The notes beneath the pieces were generated by a model, which was not told the origin of the DNA, did not search any database, and worked only from the letters and a program-made list of their open reading frames with translations. A program made the position numbers and the translations under genes. From Bacteroidales bacterium (GTDB lineage: Bacteria > Bacteroidota > Bacteroidia > Bacteroidales > P3): 60,549 nucleotides of DNA. Shown here one piece after another: positions 15,810-24,185 of the stretch (the stretch's first letter is position 1; the number at the start of each line of letters is the position of its first letter). The stretch is from the NCBI GenBank assembly GCA_024681475.1, contig JAILAT010000006.1, positions 1 through 60,549 of the forward strand, read 5' to 3'.

Positions 15810-17019
15810 TTCCTGATTTTTCTACTTTACCCTTGCGGGTGGTTATTACATTGCTGAATCCGCCGGCGTTGTCAACGATGTTGCAGGCGCATTCTATGAA
15901 CTGAGTTGTCGATGACTTGGCGTAGTTGATGGTTGTGGGATTAGATATGAACTCGAACTCGCCGTTATTCGAGCCACGCAAGTCAATTTTATAGAACGAC
16001 TTGTTGGTATTTCTCGGGCTGGCGTCGGTGAATGTATCACCGCTGGGCAGACCGGCATATAGCGTCTGTGGCTCGGCAGGAGCAGCTGGACGTTGCGGAG
16101 CAGCCTGTGTGGGCTGTGCAGATTGTTGTGCGCCACCACGCGGAGCCTCGGGAGCTCGCATATTGTTGCGTTTCATCTGCGCAAAACGGTCGTCCACCTC
16201 ATTCTGCTGATTGCGCATCTCGCTCTTCAGACTACTGATGTCGCGTTTCATGATTTCCATCTCATCAACGCGCTCGCGAAGTTCTTTCACTCTGCCTTTC
16301 TGTTTCCGTATACTTTCCTGCATCTTTCGCATCTGCCAGAAGCAATAGCCACCAAGACCCGTACCAATCAGACCGAGCAGCACACCCAACAAGGCAATGG
16401 TGTTTCCACCATTAGTCTTTGGTTCATCGTCTTTTTCTTTTTGTTTCTTTTTGTTCTGTTCTGCATTGAATGCCGCTTTACGGTCTTTCAAATCCTTGTC
16501 TAGGATAGCAGAAATTTCATTTTTAATAGTTGGTCCGATAGCTTTAATAGCAGCCTTTCTCGGTTCAGTCTTTGTTAAGAAAGCTTTGAGTTTGGTATTT
16601 TTTCCATCACTATAGAGTGCAGACTCGGAATCGAGTATGTGTATTGTGAAGAAATATAAAACCGAATCTTTCTGCTTGTTATCAATTTCTAAGTTTACAA
16701 TCTCATCTGTCACAATTAAACTTTGTTTGAGATCATGAGCTTGTAAAGTGTCCTTCACTCTATTAATTGTATATCCCTGCCATGACTTTTCTGGGAAAAA
16801 TTCATCTGCCGCTACTTGGTTGAAGTAGTAGGCAATGACGGTCTTGCAGCGGTTGATTGCCTCATCAGATACTCGGTCTTCCATTTGAGGTGCTGATGCC
16901 TCCTCGGTAGTAGCCGGTGCATTTTTGTCGCCTCTAGTACCATGTTCTCTAGTAGCAAAGCTCATCATTCCGATGCCCAGCACCAAGAGCATACTGGCAA
17001 ATATGATTCTTTTTTTCAT
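15766..17019 (-). CDS. Signal peptide / periplasmic domain / TM / coiled-coil / GEFEFIS-module protein
   Basis: 417 residues. A signal peptide (KKRIIFASMLLVLGIGMMSF) is followed by a periplasmic helical domain (~45-190) that I do not recognise, a membrane helix (~207-228), a long coiled coil (~232-285), a Pro/Ala/Gln-rich linker and the GEFEFIS module (~318-417: TLYAGLPSGDTFTDASPRNT, GEFEFISNPTTINYAKSS, NDWKIVQKAEVRLS). The module is therefore cytoplasmic. It is the first gene after the Hsp70-like gene, 94 bp downstream, with a perfect hairpin in the gap. Its last ~75 codons are nearly identical in DNA to those of the following gene. The function is unknown; a membrane adaptor for the ATPase or GTPase is my inference. 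Confidence 0.83.
   Translation of the reverse strand: MKKRIIFASMLLVLGIGMMSFATREHGTRGDKNAPATTEEASAPQMEDRVSDEAINRCKTVIAYYFNQVAADEFFPEKSWQGYTINRVKDTLQAHDLKQSLIVTDEIVNLEIDNKQKDSVLYFFTIHILDSESALYSDGKNTKLKAFLTKTEPRKAAIKAIGPTIKNEISAILDKDLKDRKAAFNAEQNKKKQKEKDDEPKTNGGNTIALLGVLLGLIGTGLGGYCFWQMRKMQESIRKQKGRVKELRERVDEMEIMKRDISSLKSEMRNQQNEVDDRFAQMKRNNMRAPEAPRGGAQQSAQPTQAAPQRPAAPAEPQTLYAGLPSGDTFTDASPRNTNKSFYKIDLRGSNNGEFEFISNPTTINYAKSSTTQFIECACNIVDNAGGFSNVITTRKGKVEKSGNDWKIVQKAEVRLS
15812..15861 (-). repeat. 50-bp identical repeat inside GEFEFIS module, copy 2
   Basis: Identical to 14770-14819; see that entry. Confidence 0.93.
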
Positions 17020-17076
17020 GATTGTTCGTTTTTATATTATATACTATACTTATTTCTCAAGTGTATTTTGTAGAAT

Positions 17077-17105
17077 GCCAGCCGCGGGAGCAGCCCGCGG
17101 CTGGC
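17077..17105 (-). terminator. Perfect GC-rich hairpin after the Hsp70-like gene
   Basis: A 12-bp perfect stem (GCCAGCCGCGGG at 17077-17088 with 17094-17105) encloses a 5-nt loop, starting 8 bp past the stop at 17114. There is no T tract on the minus strand, so it may stabilise or attenuate rather than end the message. Confidence 0.6.
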
Positions 17106-17113
17106 TAGGGGCA

Positions 17114-20100
17114 TTAGCCTTGATATTTCCAGTTCGTTATCATGCGCTGGATCATCAGCTTCAGCGGGTAGAAGAACAGCGATCCTTCGAAGTCGCGGTC
17201 TTGGCGGTTTTCCTTGATGAGGTCGGCACGGTTGAGGTTGTCAATCTCCGTGTCAAGCAGTGACATAAGGTTCTCCTGCTGGATGCGTTCCTTGAAGTAA
17301 CTTATGCTGTCCGTAGAACAACGATATTCGTTCTCGAAGTCCAATTTGGCAACGCATTCCATGAAACGCTTGTTGAAGTCTTCCACCACATTGCACACTT
17401 CTTCCTTTACGGTGATGTCACTAATGTCTCTGTACTTCAGTGATTTCGGTGCTCCGCTCTCTTTCACCAGCGAGTAGCGGATGGTGTCTCTGTTTACATT
17501 GTTCACATTGGCGTAGCGCACCGCAACATCAGCGTTGTCATTGGGCAGCGGCTCGTGCAGAGCACCCTTGGCGGTAATCTGCTTCGGCTCTTTGCGCTCA
17601 ATGATAATCTCGATGGGATGGTCGTATTTGTATGTTCCATCCGAGAACTGCTCGATAAGGTCGGTCGTGTAGCGTGCCAGAATGCCGTCTTGGCCAATGA
17701 CATTCAGCATCTTCGAACCCGTACCACTGAACATGATGCGTTCCGGTTTCTTCTCGTAGCCGTAGTCTTTCATCAACCGTATCAGATAAAAGATGATGGC
17801 GGCGTAGAAATACATAAAGTAGATGTGAACGTCTTTGTCCTTGCGCAGCATGTGGTTGTACGACTTCAGTTCAGCTTCTACCTTGGCCAGCATCGGGTTG
17901 TCTTCCAGTGCGAAGAGTATAGAGTTGGCCTCCGTGGCCGGACGGTCGCCCTGACACACGTTGTCTATCATCTTCACCACAGGGCGATACTGCTCTTGGA
18001 ACATGCTGCTGAACTTCTTGTAGTATCTCTGCACGATGGGGTTCGTGTTGGCAAAGCCCGCACCAAAGATGACGTCGGCGGCAAAGCGGAACGACGTGAA
18101 CTTGATGTCATCATTGTTGCGTTTGATGACCACGTCGCACGTGCCACCTCCAATATCGATGGAGATGCCCATGTCGTTCAGGTCGCGCTTCATGTCGCGA
18201 TAGTACAGCAGCGGAGCCACCGACTCGGTCATGCGGCGCACATTCTCCTCGTGGTGGAAATACTTGGTGTAGTATTTTCTCCACTCCTCGTCGAACTCTT
18301 CCACATCGCTCTGGCGCATACTGAGCGGATATGTCCAAACAAACGAGCTGTTTCTCAGGTTGCCTTCTTGCTCCAGTACGTAGGCGCGAGCCAGCAGCAC
18401 CAGCTCTTTGATGAACGCCTTGGCCCAGTTCTGAGCTGACGGGTCGTCGCTCCATTTCAGGTTGGCAGCTATCATGTTGTCGCTACCGCAGTCCTCGCGA
18501 CCGTAGATGAACGGGATGTTCACCTGCATCAGCGCATTAGGCAGATTGTTGTTGTTCAGTGCTTTGTTCATCAATACCACGGTGCGCAACGGGAAACGGT
18601 AGGTGCCGCCAATCTCGTAGGGCAGGAACTCCTGTTTCATCCACGCCTTCATCAACGCCACATCGGGGTCGTTGGTGGTGTCGTTCTCGTCGATGGTCGA
18701 TACGATACTCTTCTTCAGTTTCAGCTCTTTGCGCTCCTGGCTGCCTACCTCGCTGATAGACACGTACGAGTTTGTGGTACCAAAGTCGAATGCGAAACGG
18801 TAGCCCATTCCGCCCTCTTCGGGGTATATCCACTTGGGTATCAGCACGGCATCGTGCGTCTGTGTGCCGTTGGTTACTTTCATGCGCAGATAGTCGAAAG
18901 AGTTGTCCAAGCTGTAGTAGAACGAGTTTCCTCTCGTGCGCTCGAAATCTCGCTCCCATTCCAGTTGGTCGCCCCTTGAGTTCATGGCTGAAATCTCTAC
19001 GCGGAACGGGTTGGGGATGTTGTTCAACACCTCCAGGTTGTAGTGGTTGCTGTTGTCTCTCAGGCGCATGAAGGGGAAGATGTTCACGGCCACGGGGCAT
19101 GCCACTATGCGGCCAACTGCTTCTCTGCACTCCGACGAGCCGGCACTGCGCAATATCTCATCGTTGGTCTCGGTGTCGGTCTGGGCACGGTATTTGCGCA
19201 CCAGCTTCACGCTCTTGCCACCCTTTACGGGGATGCTCAGCGTAACCACCACGGTCTCCACGAAGTTGCGGCCCTGCTCCTCGAATTTGATGCGAGGCTG
19301 GCTGCCGTCTTTGTCTTTTGAACCGTTGGGGTCATAAAGGCTTTCGATGTCGAAGTATTCGAAATAATTCGGCCTGATAGGCAGCAAATAGCTGTTCTTG
19401 GTCTCAGGCGAGAAAAAGTGTGCTTTGTCAATGTTGTAGGGCAACTGTACCAGCACATCACTCAGGAAGTCCATTTCGCAGAGCCATCCGTCGGGATAGT
19501 CGACAATAGTACCAGGCAAGATGGTGTGAGTCTCGTTCTGGCGCAGGTCGCTGTAGTCAATGGCGTGCCTGTTGTGGTCGTATTTCACGTTGCCCGACGA
19601 ATATTTCCAGCCGTCATAGCGCTGGTTGTTCGTCAATACGAGCGGCATCTTGTTACTCTTCTCCGAGTTGATGATGAAATCGCTTTCTTCAATGGGACCG
19701 GCTCCCTCTTTGCGACGATAGATTACTCTACCATAGAGTTGTATCAGCTTGTCGTTGTCATACTCTTCATAGTCTTCTCGCATCATGTCGTCGCTGTAGG
19801 GACGGTAAGTCAGCGCATTGATTTCAGCATACAGTTGCTTGTTTGTGCTGGCGATGGCCTCTAACTGGCTCTCCAGATAGCGCTGGAAACCTTGCAGCTG
19901 CTCTTCGTTCTCACGGATGATGTAAGAGGTCTGACGGTAGACGTATTTGATGAAGTTCTCATCACGCTCTGCCAACGAGCGGCGTTTCGAGAACATCGGT
20001 ATCTCACCTTCTATCATCAGGTCCTGGAATTTCGTGTAGCTCGGCGTTGCCAGGAAGAACGATGTCGGCGAGGTGCAGCCCATGGGCTCGTTCATGTAAG

Positions 20101-20551
20101 TGAGGATGAAGATGGCCTCGTTCTTGTCAAAACCATAATGTTCCTGACGCAGGTAAAGCTCCAGTGCTTTGCCATACAGTTTGTGTGCGTCAATGCCGTT
20201 TTTCAACTCTTCCACCATCGCATGACGGTCCCAGCGTATCACGCGGAAGTTGCGGTCTCCGCTGAAGGCGCTCTCAAAGTAGAACTGGAACAGGTCCAGC
20301 GAATGCGACACCAGTATCAGGTCGCGCAAGTCGCGCTCTGCGCGCGGATTGGCCACATTGGCAAAAGCCTTCTGCACCAGCTCGAAGCGGGCGAAAGGCG
20401 AGGGGATGGATACTTTGGGTTCTATTGATTTATTGCCACCAGGGTGGGCTTCATCTTTCAGCTCTTGGTCTATGCGGGCGGCGTTGAGTTCGTGGTACGA
20501 CTCCCAGCCGTTCTGGGTCGCAAGTTCACCATACATTAAAAAATTACTCAT
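17114..20551 (-). CDS. Large protein with Hsp70/actin-type ATPase domain
   Basis: 1145 residues. The first ~575 residues match nothing I recognise. From ~577 there is an actin/Hsp70-fold ATPase: phosphate-1 motif GYRFAFDFGTTNSYVSI (~588), phosphate-2 motif ISIDIGGGTCDVVIKRN (~800) and adenosine motif IMFSGTGSKMLNVIG (~940). No C-terminal substrate-binding domain of the DnaK type follows, and no J-protein or GrpE gene is near. It starts 27 bp after the tubulin-like gene and so is probably cotranscribed. It has no signal peptide or membrane helix, so it is cytoplasmic. I infer an ATP-driven assembly or remodelling factor that works with the GTPase. The distant resemblance in fold is to SrfB/Hsp70-like proteins; orthology is not claimed. 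Confidence 0.85.
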   Translation of the reverse strand: MSNFLMYGELATQNGWESYHELNAARIDQELKDEAHPGGNKSIEPKVSIPSPFARFELVQKAFANVANPRAERDLRDLILVSHSLDLFQFYFESAFSGDRNFRVIRWDRHAMVEELKNGIDAHKLYGKALELYLRQEHYGFDKNEAIFILTYMNEPMGCTSPTSFFLATPSYTKFQDLMIEGEIPMFSKRRSLAERDENFIKYVYRQTSYIIRENEEQLQGFQRYLESQLEAIASTNKQLYAEINALTYRPYSDDMMREDYEEYDNDKLIQLYGRVIYRRKEGAGPIEESDFIINSEKSNKMPLVLTNNQRYDGWKYSSGNVKYDHNRHAIDYSDLRQNETHTILPGTIVDYPDGWLCEMDFLSDVLVQLPYNIDKAHFFSPETKNSYLLPIRPNYFEYFDIESLYDPNGSKDKDGSQPRIKFEEQGRNFVETVVVTLSIPVKGGKSVKLVRKYRAQTDTETNDEILRSAGSSECREAVGRIVACPVAVNIFPFMRLRDNSNHYNLEVLNNIPNPFRVEISAMNSRGDQLEWERDFERTRGNSFYYSLDNSFDYLRMKVTNGTQTHDAVLIPKWIYPEEGGMGYRFAFDFGTTNSYVSISEVGSQERKELKLKKSIVSTIDENDTTNDPDVALMKAWMKQEFLPYEIGGTYRFPLRTVVLMNKALNNNNLPNALMQVNIPFIYGREDCGSDNMIAANLKWSDDPSAQNWAKAFIKELVLLARAYVLEQEGNLRNSSFVWTYPLSMRQSDVEEFDEEWRKYYTKYFHHEENVRRMTESVAPLLYYRDMKRDLNDMGISIDIGGGTCDVVIKRNNDDIKFTSFRFAADVIFGAGFANTNPIVQRYYKKFSSMFQEQYRPVVKMIDNVCQGDRPATEANSILFALEDNPMLAKVEAELKSYNHMLRKDKDVHIYFMYFYAAIIFYLIRLMKDYGYEKKPERIMFSGTGSKMLNVIGQDGILARYTTDLIEQFSDGTYKYDHPIEIIIERKEPKQITAKGALHEPLPNDNADVAVRYANVNNVNRDTIRYSLVKESGAPKSLKYRDISDITVKEEVCNVVEDFNKRFMECVAKLDFENEYRCSTDSISYFKERIQQENLMSLLDTEIDNLNRADLIKENRQDRDFEGSLFFYPLKLMIQRMITNWKYQG

Positions 20552-20578
20552 AATTCTTTGTCGTTTTGATGGTTAATT

Positions 20579-22114
20579 CTACAAATAAGTGTCCATGTCG
20601 AAGGTCTCGGGCAGCAGCTTGTCGAGAGCTTCGTTGATAATCTTGTACCAACGGGCCTCTTGCGTCGGCATGTCTCCGTTGCGGTCGGCAGCCTTGTCCA
20701 GCTCACTCTTGATGTCGCTAACCTTCAGCGATTTCATGCCGAATGTTTTCTTGCGCGTCGTAGGCTGTTTGCGGAAGCAGTCGGAATAGTCGTCGCCGCT
20801 CACAGGACCGTAAGGCGCTAGGTTGTGTGCTGTTGCACCATGACCGCCCATCTCTTTCATCCACTGGTCGAACTTGGTGAAGAATTCCGTCAAGTCACGG
20901 TCATTGTAGAGGCTGGCTTGGAACTTGGGCGAGTGCTTTTTCGAGAATGGATTGTCCAACATACCCGATAGGTGACGGCGCATGAAGTGACTCATTATGA
21001 AGAATTTCATCAGCGGTTTCATCACCTGGCGGTTGGATTGCTTCGACAAGCCCGCAAAGGTCACCAAGCCGCTGGTGGTGTGTAGCGTATAGGCCTTGAA
21101 GCGCTGGTCTGCCGAGCCTTCGGCAACGATGCGGCCGTCTTTCTCGGCGACTGTCAGCGTCTGTGCATCCTCACTCAGGAAGTCGAAGATGGCCAGTGCA
21201 CCGGCGAACTCCACCAGGTGTGCCTTGTTGTCCTTCTGGTTGTCGGCACCCGAGTCGTTCTTGAAGGGCTGCGTGCCTACGGGGTCGGCCACATAGTAGG
21301 TGCGGTTCACGTAGGGGTTCAGGTTGTCCTCATAGTAGCGCAGCGCTGAGCGCGTCTTGATGAGGAATTCGTTCTGGTTGATGACCGAGTTCTCGTCGTC
21401 GGCTATGGAGAAGTATGGCATCACCACCAGCGATCCGATGGGCGAACGCGACACCGAGGTCTGGCCCGTGTCCATGTTCTCGGCGTGACCCAGGTCGCGT
21501 ATCGAGGTGATGAACAGCGGCAGGCCGGCGGCACCCGTGCCACCGAAGATGGAGCCGATGAAGAAGATGCGGTCGCCTTCATGGTAGGCGGCGCGGAAAG
21601 CCTTGAAGTCCTCCGAGTTGCGGAACTCGTTGAGGGCTACGCAACCGATGTTCGGAGCGCCGAAGAAACCCTCTTTCATATTGGTCTTCAGCTCGCTGGG
21701 CGAGAAGAGCATCTCAGCCATCAAGCGGTTCTCTTCGCTCATCTGGTTCATGCCGATGAAGTTGCCGAACTGGTTTGTGCTCACGCGTTGCATACGGAAG
21801 AAGAAGCTGTCGGTAGGCACCGTGGCAGCGTCAATGTCGTGCAGTGTCTCAATCTTCACGCCATAGAAACCTTCCTCATTGGGATTCTTGTCGTGGATTT
21901 TTTTGTGCATGGCACGGTACTTGTCCAGCAAGGTCTTCACCTGCTGCAAGCCGGCGTTCTCCTCATGAGGGTCAACAATGATAGGTACTATCGAGAGGTT
22001 CTCGATAGGTTTGCCTCTGTGGTCCACAGGACGAGCTCCTGCAGCCAACTGGAATATCATGGAGGTCAGCACTCTCGAGCCTGTACCTCCTATTGCGAAA
22101 ACAAATAATCTCAT
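20579..22114 (-). CDS. Tubulin/FtsZ-like GTPase (Tubulin_2-type)
   Basis: 511 residues. The N-terminus RLFVFAIGGTGSRVLTSMIF has the nucleotide-binding first loop of the tubulin superfamily (GGTGSR at 9-14). D48 in IVPIIVDPHEEN follows the third strand, and the glycine-rich signature GSIFGGTGAAGLPLF (187-201) corresponds to the GGGTG[ST]G loop of FtsZ and tubulin. It is longer than FtsZ and lacks an FtsZ-type C-terminal tail, and it fits the poorly studied 'tubulin-like' group (Pfam Tubulin_2). It lies between a four-helix membrane protein gene (23 bp upstream) and the Hsp70-like gene (27 bp downstream). Cytoplasmic. Whether it polymerises cannot be seen from the sequence. Confidence 0.83.
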   Translation of the reverse strand: MRLFVFAIGGTGSRVLTSMIFQLAAGARPVDHRGKPIENLSIVPIIVDPHEENAGLQQVKTLLDKYRAMHKKIHDKNPNEEGFYGVKIETLHDIDAATVPTDSFFFRMQRVSTNQFGNFIGMNQMSEENRLMAEMLFSPSELKTNMKEGFFGAPNIGCVALNEFRNSEDFKAFRAAYHEGDRIFFIGSIFGGTGAAGLPLFITSIRDLGHAENMDTGQTSVSRSPIGSLVVMPYFSIADDENSVINQNEFLIKTRSALRYYEDNLNPYVNRTYYVADPVGTQPFKNDSGADNQKDNKAHLVEFAGALAIFDFLSEDAQTLTVAEKDGRIVAEGSADQRFKAYTLHTTSGLVTFAGLSKQSNRQVMKPLMKFFIMSHFMRRHLSGMLDNPFSKKHSPKFQASLYNDRDLTEFFTKFDQWMKEMGGHGATAHNLAPYGPVSGDDYSDCFRKQPTTRKKTFGMKSLKVSDIKSELDKAADRNGDMPTQEARWYKIINEALDKLLPETFDMDTYL

Positions 22115-22137
22115 ATTATTATAGTTTTATTCATTAA

Positions 22138-22620
22138 TTAAAAAGGAGTGGTCGAGCAGTGAGCACTGAGACGCTTTACCGAGAAGCATACGATGATGTA
22201 ATACACCAAGGTGATGAATGTAACGATGATATTGAAACTCTTGAGAGCTGTCTCAACTAAAATGTCTAGGTTCTTGTCTAAGAACGTACCGCTGCAGGTG
22301 TAGAAACTTACAACAGGGCTGAGTGCCACAACTATAACGATTGTAATCAGCCATTGCCACCAGCGGTGGAAGCGGTCAATGACCCAATAGTAAAGGATGG
22401 CGACGCCCCAGCACAATAGGCTGATGTAACAAGCCACGGCCAGATAGAGGTTGTTGTTGTACATCAGGTTAGCGAACTGCTTATCCAACCTCCACGAGAT
22501 GTTGTCAAAGAGGTTCAAGTCGTTGTTCAACGTACTGGAAACAATTAACAGAGCGGTGATAACCAACCCTGCGAACAGAAAGACCCAGTCAATGGTCTTT
22601 GAATACTTAACGTTTTTCAT
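22138..22620 (-). CDS. Four-helix membrane protein
   Basis: 160 residues with four predicted membrane helices: DWVFLFAGLVITALLIVSS, YLAVACYISLLCWGVAILYY, WLITIVIVVALSPVVSFYTC and NIIVTFITLVYYIIVCFS. N- and C-termini would both be cytoplasmic. I recognise no family and see no catalytic motif. It sits 56 bp after the lipoprotein gene and 23 bp before the tubulin-like gene, so it is a good candidate membrane partner of the GTPase, linking it to the periplasmic lipoprotein. That link is inference. Confidence 0.8.
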   Translation of the reverse strand: MKNVKYSKTIDWVFLFAGLVITALLIVSSTLNNDLNLFDNISWRLDKQFANLMYNNNLYLAVACYISLLCWGVAILYYWVIDRFHRWWQWLITIVIVVALSPVVSFYTCSGTFLDKNLDILVETALKSFNIIVTFITLVYYIIVCFSVKRLSAHCSTTPF

Positions 22621-22676
22621 GTTGCTGTGTTTTAATTATTATTGTTTTGTTTTGATTAATTCACATTAATAGCGTC

Positions 22677-24185
22677 TTATTTGCGCTTGATACCCATGGT
22701 GATTTCAAAGTATTTGGGTTTCTCCGACACTGAGTAGTAGGAGTTGTAGATGCCCTCCATCATGGTCTTGAAGCCCCATGTGGTAGTCTTGAATTTCGGA
22801 TCGGTTAAACGGGTATCGTCTTCGGAAGTCGACTCTTCAATCCATTTGGGAAACTCATTGAAGAGCGAGATGTGTAACTTTTCGTTCATCGGTTTCTCGT
22901 CGGTAGAGAGCACCAGCAAATGGGTGGCATTTTTCACATAATTGGTCACGTCGGTAGTGCGGTTCTCCTTTTTCAGAGGAATGACCTCCTGGATTTTCCA
23001 GCCGCCTTCGTTGTCGTCTATCATGTAATGGCTCACGTCGGTCAAGTAACTTGGGTCGACAATGATGTTGCTCAAATCCAAGGCCAAAGTAATAATAGTG
23101 CTGTTGTTACCGCCGCGGCTACGGCTGACAGACAGCTTCTCTATGTTGTGTATCTGATCTTTGCCGTCGCGCGCTGCCGAGAAACTGGCTTGGGTCATGC
23201 CGAAAGGATCGGTGTAGAGTACCGACCATATCGGTTCTTTGGATTGGTGTGTGAAGCAGTGATAGTTCTCATAGCCTTTCAGCGCGCTGAAGGTACGGAA
23301 ATCTTTGTACAGCGGGTCGTTGAAAAGTCTCTGCATGACGTTGCTCTTGGCAACAATCATAAAATATACAGGACGTGGGCCGGTATAGTCTTTTCCGCCG
23401 AGAGGCTCGTTGTAGGGATAATATTTGCCCTTGAAGCCCACATTGCACTTCACAATGATGACATCTTTGTCTTTATATTTTTTGAACTTGCCACGTGTCG
23501 ACTCTGATTCCAGGTTCAGCAACGCTTCGCGTGAATACTCCAAATTGTTGGGAGCCGAATAGATAAGGTCTGACACAAGGATGCTCACTTCGTTGTTGTT
23601 CGAGCGGCTCAGAATAGAGTCGAAGATGGCTGAGAAATAAGTCCACTTCGTGTCTCCTTTTTCCTTGATGGAGTCCATCTGGTAGATGCGCTGGCCGCTG
23701 GTGGTTCCAAACAGCAGGTTGTCCAGCGAGATATTGGCGGGATAGACATCGTCGTTCACAATAAAGAGAAGGTTGCTTTCGGATTCTTTGTTCGGTATGG
23801 TGTTGATGATGTTGCCAATGGCGGTACTGAAATAACCATTGGTTTGAGGATTGTCGTAACCGAACATACTGCCGCTGCGCTCCAAGTAAAATTGGAATGA
23901 TATGGGCTCTTTTTTCTCTTTTTTTAGATTGAAAACCAATGGTTCTGAACTACGCCACTTCTTGGATGCATATTTTTGAACGTATGTTTGCAATATGGCA
24001 TCATCAACCTCGCCATCGTCGCCCAGGCATTTCTTCTCCTGTTTGGCTGCTGCGACCAGAAGAGCATATTCTGTCTCGTCCACCACTCCATCTTCTGCAA
24101 CTTCGTTGATGGTACCGTCTAATTCGCTCTTGCAGGCCCACAGGAGCATGCAGGCTCCCAATAAAATTAGTAATTTTTTCTTCAT
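22677..24185 (-). CDS. von Willebrand A-like lipoprotein, first gene of the block
   Basis: 502 residues from the ATG at 24185, chosen because it begins a standard lipoprotein signal (KKKLLILLGACMLLWAC, acylated C18); an in-frame ATG 27 bp upstream adds RRHRQ. Two acidic segments (EDGVVDETEYALL and GDDGEVDDAILQ) near the start vaguely recall EF-hand loops. The domain beginning near residue 94 has FYLERSGSMFGYD, a MIDAS-like motif with E102 in place of the usual Asp and S104/S106 kept, followed by a possible MIDAS Thr in KWTYFSAIFDSIL and an Asp in VSILVSDLIYS. This points to a vWA-fold binding protein in the periplasm. It leads the operon with the tubulin-like and Hsp70-like genes. Confidence 0.78.
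   Translation of the reverse strand: MKKKLLILLGACMLLWACKSELDGTINEVAEDGVVDETEYALLVAAAKQEKKCLGDDGEVDDAILQTYVQKYASKKWRSSEPLVFNLKKEKKEPISFQFYLERSGSMFGYDNPQTNGYFSTAIGNIINTIPNKESESNLLFIVNDDVYPANISLDNLLFGTTSGQRIYQMDSIKEKGDTKWTYFSAIFDSILSRSNNNEVSILVSDLIYSAPNNLEYSREALLNLESESTRGKFKKYKDKDVIIVKCNVGFKGKYYPYNEPLGGKDYTGPRPVYFMIVAKSNVMQRLFNDPLYKDFRTFSALKGYENYHCFTHQSKEPIWSVLYTDPFGMTQASFSAARDGKDQIHNIEKLSVSRSRGGNNSTIITLALDLSNIIVDPSYLTDVSHYMIDDNEGGWKIQEVIPLKKENRTTDVTNYVKNATHLLVLSTDEKPMNEKLHISLFNEFPKWIEESTSEDDTRLTDPKFKTTTWGFKTMMEGIYNSYYSVSEKPKYFEITMGIKRK

Noticed and set aside
17555-18439. Plus-strand open frame opposite the Hsp70-like gene
   Set aside because: Overlaps conserved ATPase motifs on the other strand and has no recognisable features.
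7139-24185. Tellurite-resistance (Ter) or SrfABC locus
   Set aside because: No TerD/TerC-type protein or SrfA/SrfC-like gene is recognisable; only the vWA and Hsp70-like folds are shared in a broad sense.
7139-24185. Prophage or conjugative element origin for the block
   Set aside because: No integrase, transposase, terminase, capsid, relaxase or attachment repeats are seen; composition is like the flanking genes.
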